5,790 nucleotides of DNA, taken from Candidatus Portnoybacteria bacterium CG02_land_8_20_14_3_00_45_8 (lineage in GTDB: Bacteria > Patescibacteriota > Minisyncoccia > Portnoybacterales > GWB1-42-6). The translations under genes were made by a program, and so were the position numbers. This document shows, in pieces, positions 1 through 5,174 of the stretch; position 1 is the first letter of the stretch, and each line of letters begins with the position of its first letter. The notes beneath the pieces are model-generated. The model made no database searches. It was not told the origin of the DNA and was given only the letters and a program-made list of their open reading frames with translations. The DNA is taken from assembly GCA_002780785.1 (NCBI GenBank), contig PEUE01000064.1, positions 1 through 5,790 of the forward strand. Reading direction: 5' to 3'.

Positions 1-227
1 ATCATCCGTTCCCGACGCAAATCACCTTCAACTTTATAGCCTTTTTCAATAATTTCCTTCAGCCGATTGACCTCTTCGGGTTTAAGCTGGTTCGCTCGAA
101 CATCAGGATTAATTTTAGCTTGAGCTAAAATTTTGTTGCTCGAAGTCCGTCCAATGCCATAGACATAGGTTAGCGCGACCTCAATTCTTTTGTTGTCTGG
201 AATATTAACTCCGGCGATTCTCGGCAT
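1..227 (-). CDS. rpsM: 30S ribosomal protein S13, 5' part (runs off left edge)
   Basis: S13 sits in the head of the small ribosomal subunit, contacts the P-site tRNA and forms the bridge to the large subunit. Only the first 75 codons are present. The translation begins [19 protein letters not shown] and continues through [15 protein letters not shown], the classic S13 N-terminus and helix-two-turn-helix. It then reads [26 protein letters not shown], also standard S13. The basic C-terminal tail that reaches the tRNA lies outside the window. The start is the ATG at 225-227, because the S13 N-terminus is universally MxRIAGV and begins there. There is no convincing Shine-Dalgarno just upstream, only an AT-rich stretch that forms one arm of an inverted repeat. 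The gene follows rpmJ as in the bacterial alpha operon, so rpsK, rpsD and rpoA are expected beyond the edge. Identity is certain from sequence similarity. Confidence 0.98.
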   Translation of the reverse strand, partial: MPRIAGVNIPDNKRIEVALTYVYGIGRTSSNKILAQAKINPDVRANQLKPEEVNRLKEIIEKGYKVEGDLRRERM

Positions 228-248
228 AAAATTTCATTTAAACATACA

Positions 249-333
249 AACATCTTAACATTTAAACATAAACCTTAATCTCTAACTCCGGCTCGTTTTT
301 ATCAATGTTCTTATGTTTGAATGCTAAAATGTT
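249..333. repeat. AT-rich imperfect inverted repeat between rpmJ and rpsM
   Basis: The arms at 249-271 and 311-333 are 23 nt each and differ from perfect complementarity at three positions. In the minus-strand transcript, two of these become G-U wobbles and one is a C-A mismatch, so 22 of 23 positions can pair around a 39-nt loop. The arms are built from repeated AACAT/AAACAT words, and more such words lie outside them (236-248 and 331-338). The element fills most of the 115-nt gap between two genes that are usually close together. It could be a small dispersed palindromic repeat or an mRNA structure. In E. coli, S4 represses this operon by binding a structure near the rpsM start, but I see no specific match to it. 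Confidence 0.55.
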
Positions 334-342
334 AAAATGATT

Positions 343-456
343 TCACCCCTGTCGTTGTTTATGTTTTTTTACACTACAAATTACCCGCACTTTTCCTTTG
401 CGTCGAACGATTTTACATTTTTGACAAATTTTCTTAACTGATGCTCGAACTTTCAT
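343..456 (-). CDS. rpmJ: 50S ribosomal protein L36
   Basis: L36 is the smallest large-subunit protein and binds 23S rRNA near the peptidyl transferase region. The 37-residue product begins [17 protein letters not shown] and ends [11 protein letters not shown], a full-length match to the family. The zinc ligands are all present as Cys11, Cys14, Cys27 and His32, so this is the zinc-binding (C+) form. The ATG at 454-456 is supported by an AAGGA Shine-Dalgarno at 463-467 with a 6-nt spacer; the stop is TGA. The gene lies between infA and rpmS-like neighbours in the usual infA-rpmJ-rpsM order, but is separated from infA by 205 nt and from rpsM by 115 nt. Both gaps contain inverted repeats. The gene is intact. 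Confidence 0.98.
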   Translation of the reverse strand: MKVRASVKKICQKCKIVRRKGKVRVICSVKKHKQRQG

Positions 457-472
457 AACTTTTCCTTACCAG

Positions 473-539
473 AATTACGGATTAGTACGGATTTTACGGA
501 TTTGAATTTTATCCGTAGCATCTGTATTTATCTGTAATT
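473..539. repeat. 67-bp palindromic element built from TACGGAT units
   Basis: The left arm (473-501) and right arm (511-539) are 29 nt each around a 9-nt loop. The left arm holds three TACGGAT words at 476-482, 486-492 and 495-501, spaced 10 and 9 nt apart. The right arm holds the inverted words at 511-517, 520-526 and 530-536, with mirror spacing of 9 and 10 nt. Two of the right-arm copies read ATCTGTA rather than ATCCGTA. Most differences leave G-T wobbles on the + strand, so only two positions fail to pair. A short CCGTACGG palindrome (540-547) abuts the right end. There is no T-tract next to the hairpin, so it does not look like an intrinsic terminator. It is best described as a REP/MITE-like dispersed palindromic element in the infA-rpmJ gap. 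Confidence 0.8.
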
Positions 540-612
540 CCGTACGGTTCTTTTCATAACAAAACGCGCTAAACGCACCTGAGTCCCGCTTTGATTTTGA
601 TTTCACGAGACC

Positions 613-628
613 CCCCGCAGCTGCGGGG
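613..628. repeat. Perfect 16-bp GC-rich palindrome downstream of infA
   Basis: CCCCGCAGCTGCGGGG is a perfect palindrome, 34 nt past the infA stop codon. It could fold into a GC-rich hairpin with a tight turn at the centre. Neither side carries a run of Ts in the direction of transcription, so it is not a canonical intrinsic terminator. It could attenuate or protect the infA mRNA end, or it could be one end of a repeat element spanning the rest of the gap. The stretch from 541 to 612 contains no recognisable gene. Confidence 0.5.
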
Positions 629-661
629 CGGCTTGCTTAGCACGATTTCTATCTAAAAACG

Positions 662-910
662 CTACTTGTTTTCTGGTCGGAGTTCCTGCCCCATACCTCG
701 AAAAACAATCCGGCCGCGCTTGTTATCATAAGGGCTCATTTCCAATGTTACTTTATCGCCTACCAAAACCTTAATGTAGTTCATCCGCATGCGCCCGGAA
801 AGATGAGCCAAAATCTCCTGGCCATCATCCAACCTCACTTTAAAAGTGACGCTGGGCAGCGCTTCAATAACCTGACCAAATTTTCTAATTGCTTTTTCTT
901 TAGCTGCCAC
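662..910 (-). CDS. infA: Translation initiation factor IF-1
   Basis: IF-1 is a cytoplasmic OB-fold protein that binds the 30S A site during initiation and helps IF-2 and IF-3 select the initiator tRNA. The 82-residue product carries the family pattern throughout: GQVIEALPSVTFKVRLDDG at residues 12-30, then AHLSGRMRMNYIKVLVGDKV at 35-54, and SPYDNKRGRIVFR at 59-71. The last 11 residues (GMGQELRPENK) extend past the point where many IF-1 proteins stop, and the N-terminus is slightly long. The start is GTG at 908-910, which gives MAAKEKAIRKFG. No clear Shine-Dalgarno precedes it, and the candidate promoter is so close that the leader would be very short. The stop is TAG. It is followed by rpmJ and rpsM, but preceded by a membrane-protein gene rather than map or adk. 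Confidence 0.97.
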   Translation of the reverse strand: MAAKEKAIRKFGQVIEALPSVTFKVRLDDGQEILAHLSGRMRMNYIKVLVGDKVTLEMSPYDNKRGRIVFRGMGQELRPENK

Positions 911-930
911 TATTCGTATTTAGTATAACT

Positions 931-959
931 ATATTATATTCTTTTAGGGGGTTAGTCAA
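931..959 (-). promoter_or_regulatory. Candidate sigma70-type promoter for infA
   Basis: On the minus strand TTGACT (954-959) is followed either by TATAAT (933-938) at 15-nt spacing or by TAATAT (931-936) at the usual 17-nt spacing. The -35 hexamer overlaps the last codons and the TAA stop of the upstream gene. A start of transcription about 7 nt downstream would give a leader of only about 10-15 nt before the GTG of infA. This is a pattern match; the AT-rich setting raises the chance of coincidence. Confidence 0.5.
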
Positions 960-2916
960 GACCTTCGCTTATTTTAATCTTGTCCACGCTGCTGGGCACA
1001 GCGCTCACCCAAAATGGCCAAAAAGACATCCTGGCTTTATCTATCTCTTCGTGGCCGCTAAAAATCTGCTTAACGGCTTCCTCGTCCTTACCCGCAATTT
1101 CTTTCCTAATCGCTTCCTCGTCAACCTGCCAGATAATTTTGCCGCTTACTTTAGCCCTAAAACTCAACTGCCCCTTGGTAAAATCCGGCTGCGTCTCACT
1201 ATAAACAATTCCATCGTTGTTAATTTTTAACTGCTTATCTCCGTTTAATTTATCACCCCCTAATTTCTTTTTCAAAAGTTCCAGCACGTCTTTTTCGTCA
1301 AACAATAAAACCGTTGCCGCCCCCTTAAGCGTCAAAGTAAACTTATCCGCCCGGCTGCCAACCCCGGGAACGGATTCGGCAACGCCGCCCTCTTCTTTAA
1401 AGGAGCCCTCCAACATTTTCAAGCCGCTGGGAATTTGGGCTCTAAATTCTTTATCTAGCGACGGCTGCAGAGTTTGCCAAACATCAGCTCGGGCTTTATC
1501 AAAATCCTCCTGCGACACCACTCGGGCAACTCCGGCGGCTCCGCCGCTCATAGCGGTTTTAGAAATGCCGTAAAAAGCGGTGTATTTAGGCGTGCCCTGA
1601 AAGCCGCGAATAGTAAAGCGGCCGGCGGCAACATTATATTCCTCGCCCGCTTGGTCAGCCACCACATCCACACTCAAACTGCTCGCCACAATTTTTCCGT
1701 CCTGAATCTTAGCCCCCGGCACAGTGATGGTTTTGGTCGTCCGAAAAACCTTGCCATCTTCCGAAACAAGCCGCGTTTTTTCCACTAGGCCTTGGGCGCT
1801 GGAGCTAAATTCGTTATAGACCACAATTGTGCCTCTGGCTTTTTCGTTAAGCTGACGCTGGCCCGTGGCGTCAAATTCTTTTGTCTCTCTTTTATCCACC
1901 CTGATAAGTTGAGCGGGTAAATGATTTTGTGTAGCGTCAATTTTGCTAATCCCCTTGTCAGCCATTAAAGTTATTTCTTCCTCCACCGCTTCGGTCTTGG
2001 GCGTAATCACCACTTCGGCTTTAGGCAAAATAAAATAGAGCGCTACGGCCGCCAACACTACCGCCGCTCCGCCAAAAAGCACTAAAAATTTAGTTGAAAA
2101 AAACTCAATGGTCAGCATCTTTCTATTTTTGGTCAAAAACTTTTTGGATTTTTTGCGCTTTCTAAAAGAATCCTTCTCCGGCTCTTCCTCATCTTCTTGC
2201 CGCTTACCCATTAAACGAACTGGCGGCAGCTCTTCCTCAACCGGCTCGGTTTCTTTTTCATCCTCATCCCATAAAGCCGGCTCTGGTAATTCCGCCGCCA
2301 CCTCCTCTTCTTTTTCCTCAACTCTTGCCTCATCGTCCCTAACAAAAGGCATACCCTTAACTTCTTTTATTTTTTCCATAGCAGTGTCCCAAAAGCCCTT
2401 GCCTGACTCAACCGCTTCCTCTTCGGTCTCTTTCCAAGAGTCATCTTCTACCTCTTCTTCCTCAACCTCTTCTGCTAATCTGGTTAAGGCCTCAACCACC
2501 GACTTAGGCCGAATGTCGCTCATTTGAGTTCTACCCGCTACACCAACTTTTCGCGGTACTTCCTGCCGCTTAGCTTTCACTTCTTCTTCCATCAACGTTT
2601 CAAATTTTTGCGGCGGCATTTCCTTAAATACTTTTTCCTCCTCTTCTTCTATTTCCTTGTTTTTAGGCAAAGAGACCCTGGCGGCCAACCCCACTCGCTT
2701 AGCCATTTCCCGACCCACTTCATCTTTAGCAATTAGAACCACCTCTTTACCCAGCCGCTCCGCTTCGCGCTTAAGAAGTTTCAAACCAATAATATTTTTA
2801 AGCAACGCACTGCCCGCTGGCGCAACCAAAAAGACCTCCTCTTCGCCCGTTTCCCACAGACGCTCAATTACCGAGGTTATTTCTTCTTCAGGTTTCAATT
2901 TAAAAACCTTGGCCAT
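952..2916 (-). CDS. Single-pass membrane protein with acidic cytoplasmic region and baseplate-J-like ectodomain
   Basis: This 654-residue protein is of unproven function. Residues 1-85 form a small soluble alpha/beta-like domain (VFLVAPAGSALLKNIIGLK, then EVVLIAKDEVGREMAKRVGLA). Residues about 88-250 are low-complexity and very rich in Glu/Asp, probably disordered. A basic cluster (RKRKKSKKF, 252-260) precedes one hydrophobic helix at about 275-297. By the positive-inside rule this places the N-terminus in the cytoplasm and residues 300-654 outside. The ectodomain has RGTIVVYNEFSSSAQGLVEKT (361-381), FRTTKTITVPG (391-401) and ADQAGEEYNVAAGRFTI (420-436). This pattern resembles baseplate J/gp47-like domains in large CPR membrane proteins. 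I infer a cell-envelope role rather than a phage tail, as no phage genes are nearby. The ATG start is supported by an in-frame TAA 12 nt upstream. A GGAGGAG at 2954-2960 is too distant (about 37 nt) to serve it. Confidence 0.7.
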   Translation of the reverse strand: MAKVFKLKPEEEITSVIERLWETGEEEVFLVAPAGSALLKNIIGLKLLKREAERLGKEVVLIAKDEVGREMAKRVGLAARVSLPKNKEIEEEEEKVFKEMPPQKFETLMEEEVKAKRQEVPRKVGVAGRTQMSDIRPKSVVEALTRLAEEVEEEEVEDDSWKETEEEAVESGKGFWDTAMEKIKEVKGMPFVRDDEARVEEKEEEVAAELPEPALWDEDEKETEPVEEELPPVRLMGKRQEDEEEPEKDSFRKRKKSKKFLTKNRKMLTIEFFSTKFLVLFGGAAVVLAAVALYFILPKAEVVITPKTEAVEEEITLMADKGISKIDATQNHLPAQLIRVDKRETKEFDATGQRQLNEKARGTIVVYNEFSSSAQGLVEKTRLVSEDGKVFRTTKTITVPGAKIQDGKIVASSLSVDVVADQAGEEYNVAAGRFTIRGFQGTPKYTAFYGISKTAMSGGAAGVARVVSQEDFDKARADVWQTLQPSLDKEFRAQIPSGLKMLEGSFKEEGGVAESVPGVGSRADKFTLTLKGAATVLLFDEKDVLELLKKKLGGDKLNGDKQLKINNDGIVYSETQPDFTKGQLSFRAKVSGKIIWQVDEEAIRKEIAGKDEEAVKQIFSGHEEIDKARMSFWPFWVSAVPSSVDKIKISEGLD

Positions 2917-2939
2917 TTTTTGATGCTCTTAATACCTTA

Positions 2940-2968
2940 AGTATATCAAAAAACTCCTCCTAGGCCAA
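2940..2968 (-). promoter_or_regulatory. Candidate extended -10 promoter for the 654-residue membrane protein
   Basis: On the minus strand TTGGCC (2963-2968) is followed after exactly 17 nt by TATACT (2940-2945), preceded directly by TGA, giving an extended -10 (TGnTATACT). The -10 matches consensus at 5 of 6 positions and the -35 at 4 of 6. Initiation about 7 nt downstream would give a leader of roughly 15-20 nt. The promoter lies entirely in the 60-nt gap after alaS, so the membrane-protein gene may be transcribed independently of alaS. Confidence 0.5.
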
Positions 2969-2984
2969 CTAGTCAACTAGTCAA
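2966..2984. repeat. Tandem 8-bp repeat over the alaS stop codon
   Basis: CAACTAGT occurs at 2966-2973 and 2974-2981 and is followed by CAA, about 2.4 copies. The alaS TAG stop (2977-2979) lies inside the second copy. The same unit supplies part of the candidate -35 element of the downstream gene. It is probably a small slippage duplication. Confidence 0.6.
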
Positions 2985-5004
2985 GAGTAGCTTTAATCCT
3001 CCTTACGCCGGCCGAACTTGACTCCTCCTTAGTAATCTTAAATCTACCAAGCATCCCTGTGCGCTGGGCGTGCGGTCCACCGCAAATCTCACGACTAAAA
3101 ATATTATTATCCTTCGAGCTTGTCGAGAAGTCGCCAATCATATACACTTTCACTTTCTCGCCATACTTTGATTCAAACACGCCCATCGCGCCGGCGGCTT
3201 TTGCTTCATCCAGCATCATCTCTTCGTAAACCACCGGCAAGTCCTTTTGAATTTGTTCATTGACGATATTTTCTACTTCTTTGATTTGCTCCGCCGTCAT
3301 TTTTTCCGAATGAGAAAAATCAAACCGCAAGCGTTCAGGCGTTATATTTGAACCCTTCTGCACCACGCGCTCGCCCAACACTTTTCTCAACGCCGCCAGC
3401 ATCAAATGCGCGGCGGTATGATATTTTATCGTTTCCTCGCTCGCGTCCGCCAACCCGCCTTTAAACATTCCGGCTGACGCGGTGCGGGAAAGTTCCTGAT
3501 GCTCCTGTAATGCTTCGTGAAATTGATGGAGAATTCTTTCTTCGTCGTCTTTTGACAATTTTACAATTCCAATACCTGTTTCATCTTTAAATGTTTCGTA
3601 TAATTTCTTCATTTCTTCAATGCTCAACTCTATAGGAAATCCGTATGTAGAATAAAGATTAAATAAATCATCACCGCTCCAACCATACTCTATTGGCCCA
3701 GATTTTTTAAAAGGAGGCCTAAGAGGAGTAAATTTTGGTTTCATCTTTTCAAATTCCTTTAATCCTTTTTCAAGTGTTTCTAAAAATTTCTCCTCTTCTT
3801 TGACTAATTGATTCACAATAAACTCCTTATTTTTTCTCAACTCCGCGTATATATCCTGATAAATCTTTATCACTTCTTCCGCTACCTTAAAAGTAAAAAT
3901 TTCATTTATACCTAACTGCTTCCCATATCGTACTGCCCGCCGAATCAACCGCCGCAAAACGTAGCCCGCGCCAACATTAGACGGCGTTAAGCCCTTTTCG
4001 TCGCCCAAAATAAAAGTGGCGGCTTTGATGTGGTCGGCAATTACCCGCATTGCCCGCGTTACGTCTTCTCCCTCTCCTTCAAAAGGAGAGGGTTGGGGTG
4101 AGGTTATTTTGATACCATACTTTTTCCCCGACAATTCTTCAATCTTTTGAATTAACGGATAAAATAGCTCGTTTTCAAAAGCATCCTGCTTGCCGTTGAG
4201 CACCGAGATTGTCCGTTCCAGCCCCATCCCCGTATCCACATTCTGCGCCGATAGTTTTTCATATTGCCCAGCCGAGTTTTTATTAAACTCCATAAAAACG
4301 TCGTTCCAAACTTCCATAACGCGGAACGCGTTCATCTCTTCATCAAAGGTCTTCCGCAATGCGCCTTTTTCCGGCGACACATCATAAAACATCTCGGTGC
4401 ACGGCCCGCAAGGCCCGGTTGCGCCAGCCGGCCCCCAGAAATTATCTTTGGCGGGCAAGGGAAAAATCCGATAATTTCTATTGCCGCCGATTGACGTATT
4501 ATATGGACAAACCTCGGCTGTGATGCCATTTTTTTTAAAACATTCCTGCCAGATTTTAATTGATTTTTCGTCCGATGCCAACCCCAACTCCTTATCACCC
4601 ATAAAAACCGTTACATATAATCTCTGCGGATCCATCCCCAGCCATTTTTTATCAAATAAAAATTTCCAGCTCCACTCAATCGCTTCTTTCTTAAAATAAC
4701 TTGCCCCGAACGTAGTCGAGGGGTCCCCCAACGACCAATTTCCGAGCATCTCAAAAAAAGTCAGGTGACGATTATCGCCAACTTCATCAATATCAGAAGT
4801 CCGGATACATTTTTGACAATTAACCAAGCGTTGCCCGGCTGGATGTTTTTCGCCCATCAAATACGGCACCAGCGGATGCATACCGGCCGTGGTAAAAAGC
4901 GCCGTCGGGTCGTTTTCGGGAATCAAAGAAGCCGAAGGAATAATTGCGTGTCCCTTGGACTTAAAAAAATCTAAATAAAGCTGGCGCAGTTCATTAGCGG
5001 TCAT
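2977..5004 (-). CDS. alaS: Alanyl-tRNA synthetase, short form without the C-Ala domain
   Basis: The enzyme charges tRNA-Ala with alanine in the cytoplasm and removes mischarged Ser/Gly in its editing domain. Class II aminoacylation signatures are intact: FTTAGMHPLVPYLMG (37-51), RTSDIDEVGDNRHLTFFEMLGNW (68-90, motif 2 region), WGPAGATGPCGPCTEMFYD (190-208) and DTGMGLERT (257-265, motif 3). The tRNA-recognition region includes GYVLRRLIRRAVRYG (347-361). The editing domain has both metal-site pairs, HTAAH at 529-533 and CGGPH at 641-645 (many bacteria have CGGTH). The protein ends at 675 residues, right after SAGVRRIKATLD. The coiled coil and C-Ala domain of the usual ~870-residue enzyme are therefore absent, as I recall for other CPR AlaRS. 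Three in-frame extra segments (95-102, 300-313, 628-637) coincide with palindromic DNA motifs. The ATG start gives the canonical ELRQLYLDFF N-terminus; no strong Shine-Dalgarno is visible. All catalytic motifs survive, so the gene is probably functional. Confidence 0.96.
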   Translation of the reverse strand: MTANELRQLYLDFFKSKGHAIIPSASLIPENDPTALFTTAGMHPLVPYLMGEKHPAGQRLVNCQKCIRTSDIDEVGDNRHLTFFEMLGNWSLGDPSTTFGASYFKKEAIEWSWKFLFDKKWLGMDPQRLYVTVFMGDKELGLASDEKSIKIWQECFKKNGITAEVCPYNTSIGGNRNYRIFPLPAKDNFWGPAGATGPCGPCTEMFYDVSPEKGALRKTFDEEMNAFRVMEVWNDVFMEFNKNSAGQYEKLSAQNVDTGMGLERTISVLNGKQDAFENELFYPLIQKIEELSGKKYGIKITSPQPSPFEGEGEDVTRAMRVIADHIKAATFILGDEKGLTPSNVGAGYVLRRLIRRAVRYGKQLGINEIFTFKVAEEVIKIYQDIYAELRKNKEFIVNQLVKEEEKFLETLEKGLKEFEKMKPKFTPLRPPFKKSGPIEYGWSGDDLFNLYSTYGFPIELSIEEMKKLYETFKDETGIGIVKLSKDDEERILHQFHEALQEHQELSRTASAGMFKGGLADASEETIKYHTAAHLMLAALRKVLGERVVQKGSNITPERLRFDFSHSEKMTAEQIKEVENIVNEQIQKDLPVVYEEMMLDEAKAAGAMGVFESKYGEKVKVYMIGDFSTSSKDNNIFSREICGGPHAQRTGMLGRFKITKEESSSAGVRRIKATLD
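3111..3130 (-). repeat. Palindromic motif inside alaS, editing domain
   Basis: The + strand reads CCTTCGAGCTTGTCGAGAAG, with two TCGA words (3114-3117 and 3123-3126) that can pair around a 5-nt loop. In alaS it encodes FSTSSK. The family consensus around here is GDFS(K/R)E(I/L)CGG. This protein instead reads GDFS-TSSKDNNIFS-REICGG, so about 10 residues (628-637) are extra and the FS dipeptide appears on both sides, as if duplicated at insertion. The motif looks like short repeats that are common between genes in some CPR and other bacterial genomes (from memory). Confidence 0.6.
3706..3745 (-). repeat. Possible fourth extra segment in alaS (weak)
   Basis: Residues about 422-442 of AlaRS read KPKFTPLRPPFKKSGPIEYGW, between the linker helix (FLETLEKGLKEFEK) and SGDDLFNLYSTYGFP. 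The family usually has a shorter linker at this point. The DNA contains GGCC words at 3715-3718 and 3697-3700 flanking T/A runs that could form a loose hairpin. The Pro-rich peptide resembles translations of CCTCC...GGAGG-type repeats, but this is a variable region and the palindrome is degenerate. Confidence 0.25.
4066..4107 (-). repeat. Palindromic repeat inserted in frame in alaS
   Basis: The core is a perfect 10-bp inverted repeat, CCCTCTCCTT (4070-4079) and AAGGAGAGGG (4083-4092), with a 3-nt loop, followed by TTGGGGTGAGG (4093-4103). This arrangement is typical of dispersed intergenic repeats in many bacterial genomes. Here it is translated as ITSPQPSPFEGEGE (residues 300-313), between KKYGIK and DVTRAMRVIADHIKA. 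In the AlaRS family that junction is a short surface linker before the conserved RVIADH helix. The segment is 42 nt (14 codons), so it preserves the reading frame. Confidence 0.8.
4699..4723 (-). repeat. Palindromic repeat inserted in frame in alaS, catalytic domain
   Basis: The + strand motif CCCCGAACGTAGTCGAGGGG (4704-4723) forms a 6-bp stem that includes one G-U wobble in the alaS mRNA. It is translated as PSTTFGAS (residues 95-102). The family consensus is NWS(F/L)GDYFKKEAIEW. This protein reads NWSLGD-PSTTFGAS-YFKKEAIEW, so 8 residues (24 nt) interrupt an otherwise unbroken conserved block. The frame is kept and both flanks match consensus exactly, the clearest of the three insertions at protein level. 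Confidence 0.75.
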
Positions 5005-5015
5005 ATTCTTATTTT

Positions 5016-5044
5016 ATCTTAACAATTTCAATGAGTTTAGTAAA
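5016..5044 (-). promoter_or_regulatory. Weak candidate promoter for alaS
   Basis: On the minus strand TTTACT (5039-5044) and TAAGAT (5016-5021) are separated by 17 nt. Initiation 6-7 nt downstream would leave a leader of only about 5 nt before the alaS ATG, which would fit the lack of a Shine-Dalgarno. The hexamers match consensus moderately and the region is AT-rich. A terminator separates alaS from the upstream gene, so some promoter must lie between 5005 and 5174. Confidence 0.3.
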
Positions 5045-5061
5045 TAATGTCGATTAAGCAG

Positions 5062-5083
5062 GCGCTGTCTTACGAACCAGCGC
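5062..5083. other. Small GC-rich hairpin in the alaS upstream gap
   Basis: GCGCTG (5062-5067) and CAGCGC (5078-5083) pair perfectly around a 10-nt loop, in an otherwise AT-rich gap between the rlpA-like terminator and alaS. It could be part of the alaS leader if transcription starts further upstream than the weak promoter proposed above. I do not see T-box features or tRNA-like arms. The rest of the 5005-5174 gap holds nothing I can assign. Confidence 0.35.
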
Positions 5084-5174
5084 GCTCTCTTGTTGACCTA
5101 AAAATAAACTTATGAGTCCTTTTTTTATCTTTATGCTTTGTGCAGAAAACGTTTCTGTTTCATCGGTATCAACT

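Noticed and set aside
475..606. A 43-codon minus-strand reading frame from GTG at 606 through the TACGGAT hairpin
   Set aside because: It runs through the palindrome, has no Shine-Dalgarno, and its peptide is explained by the repeat words; I do not recognise a protein family.
613..628. Intrinsic terminator of infA
   Set aside because: The palindrome is strong but no T-tract follows it on either strand.
1528..1545. GC-rich near-palindrome in the membrane-protein gene
   Set aside because: It encodes a Gly/Ala-rich run that fits the surrounding domain, and the symmetry is imperfect.
2108..2527. Ser-rich + strand reading frame antisense to the acidic region of the membrane protein
   Set aside because: It is the mirror of GAA/GAG-rich coding sequence read as TTC/TCC/TCT; it has no start signal or family match.
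952..2916. Prophage or tail-like (R-type) particle gene because of the baseplate-J-like domain
   Set aside because: The protein has a membrane helix and long acidic region, and no other phage or contractile-injection genes are present.
5062..5083. Possible tRNA or T-box element upstream of alaS
   Set aside because: Only one hairpin is visible; there is no acceptor stem, T-arm consensus, specifier loop or antiterminator.
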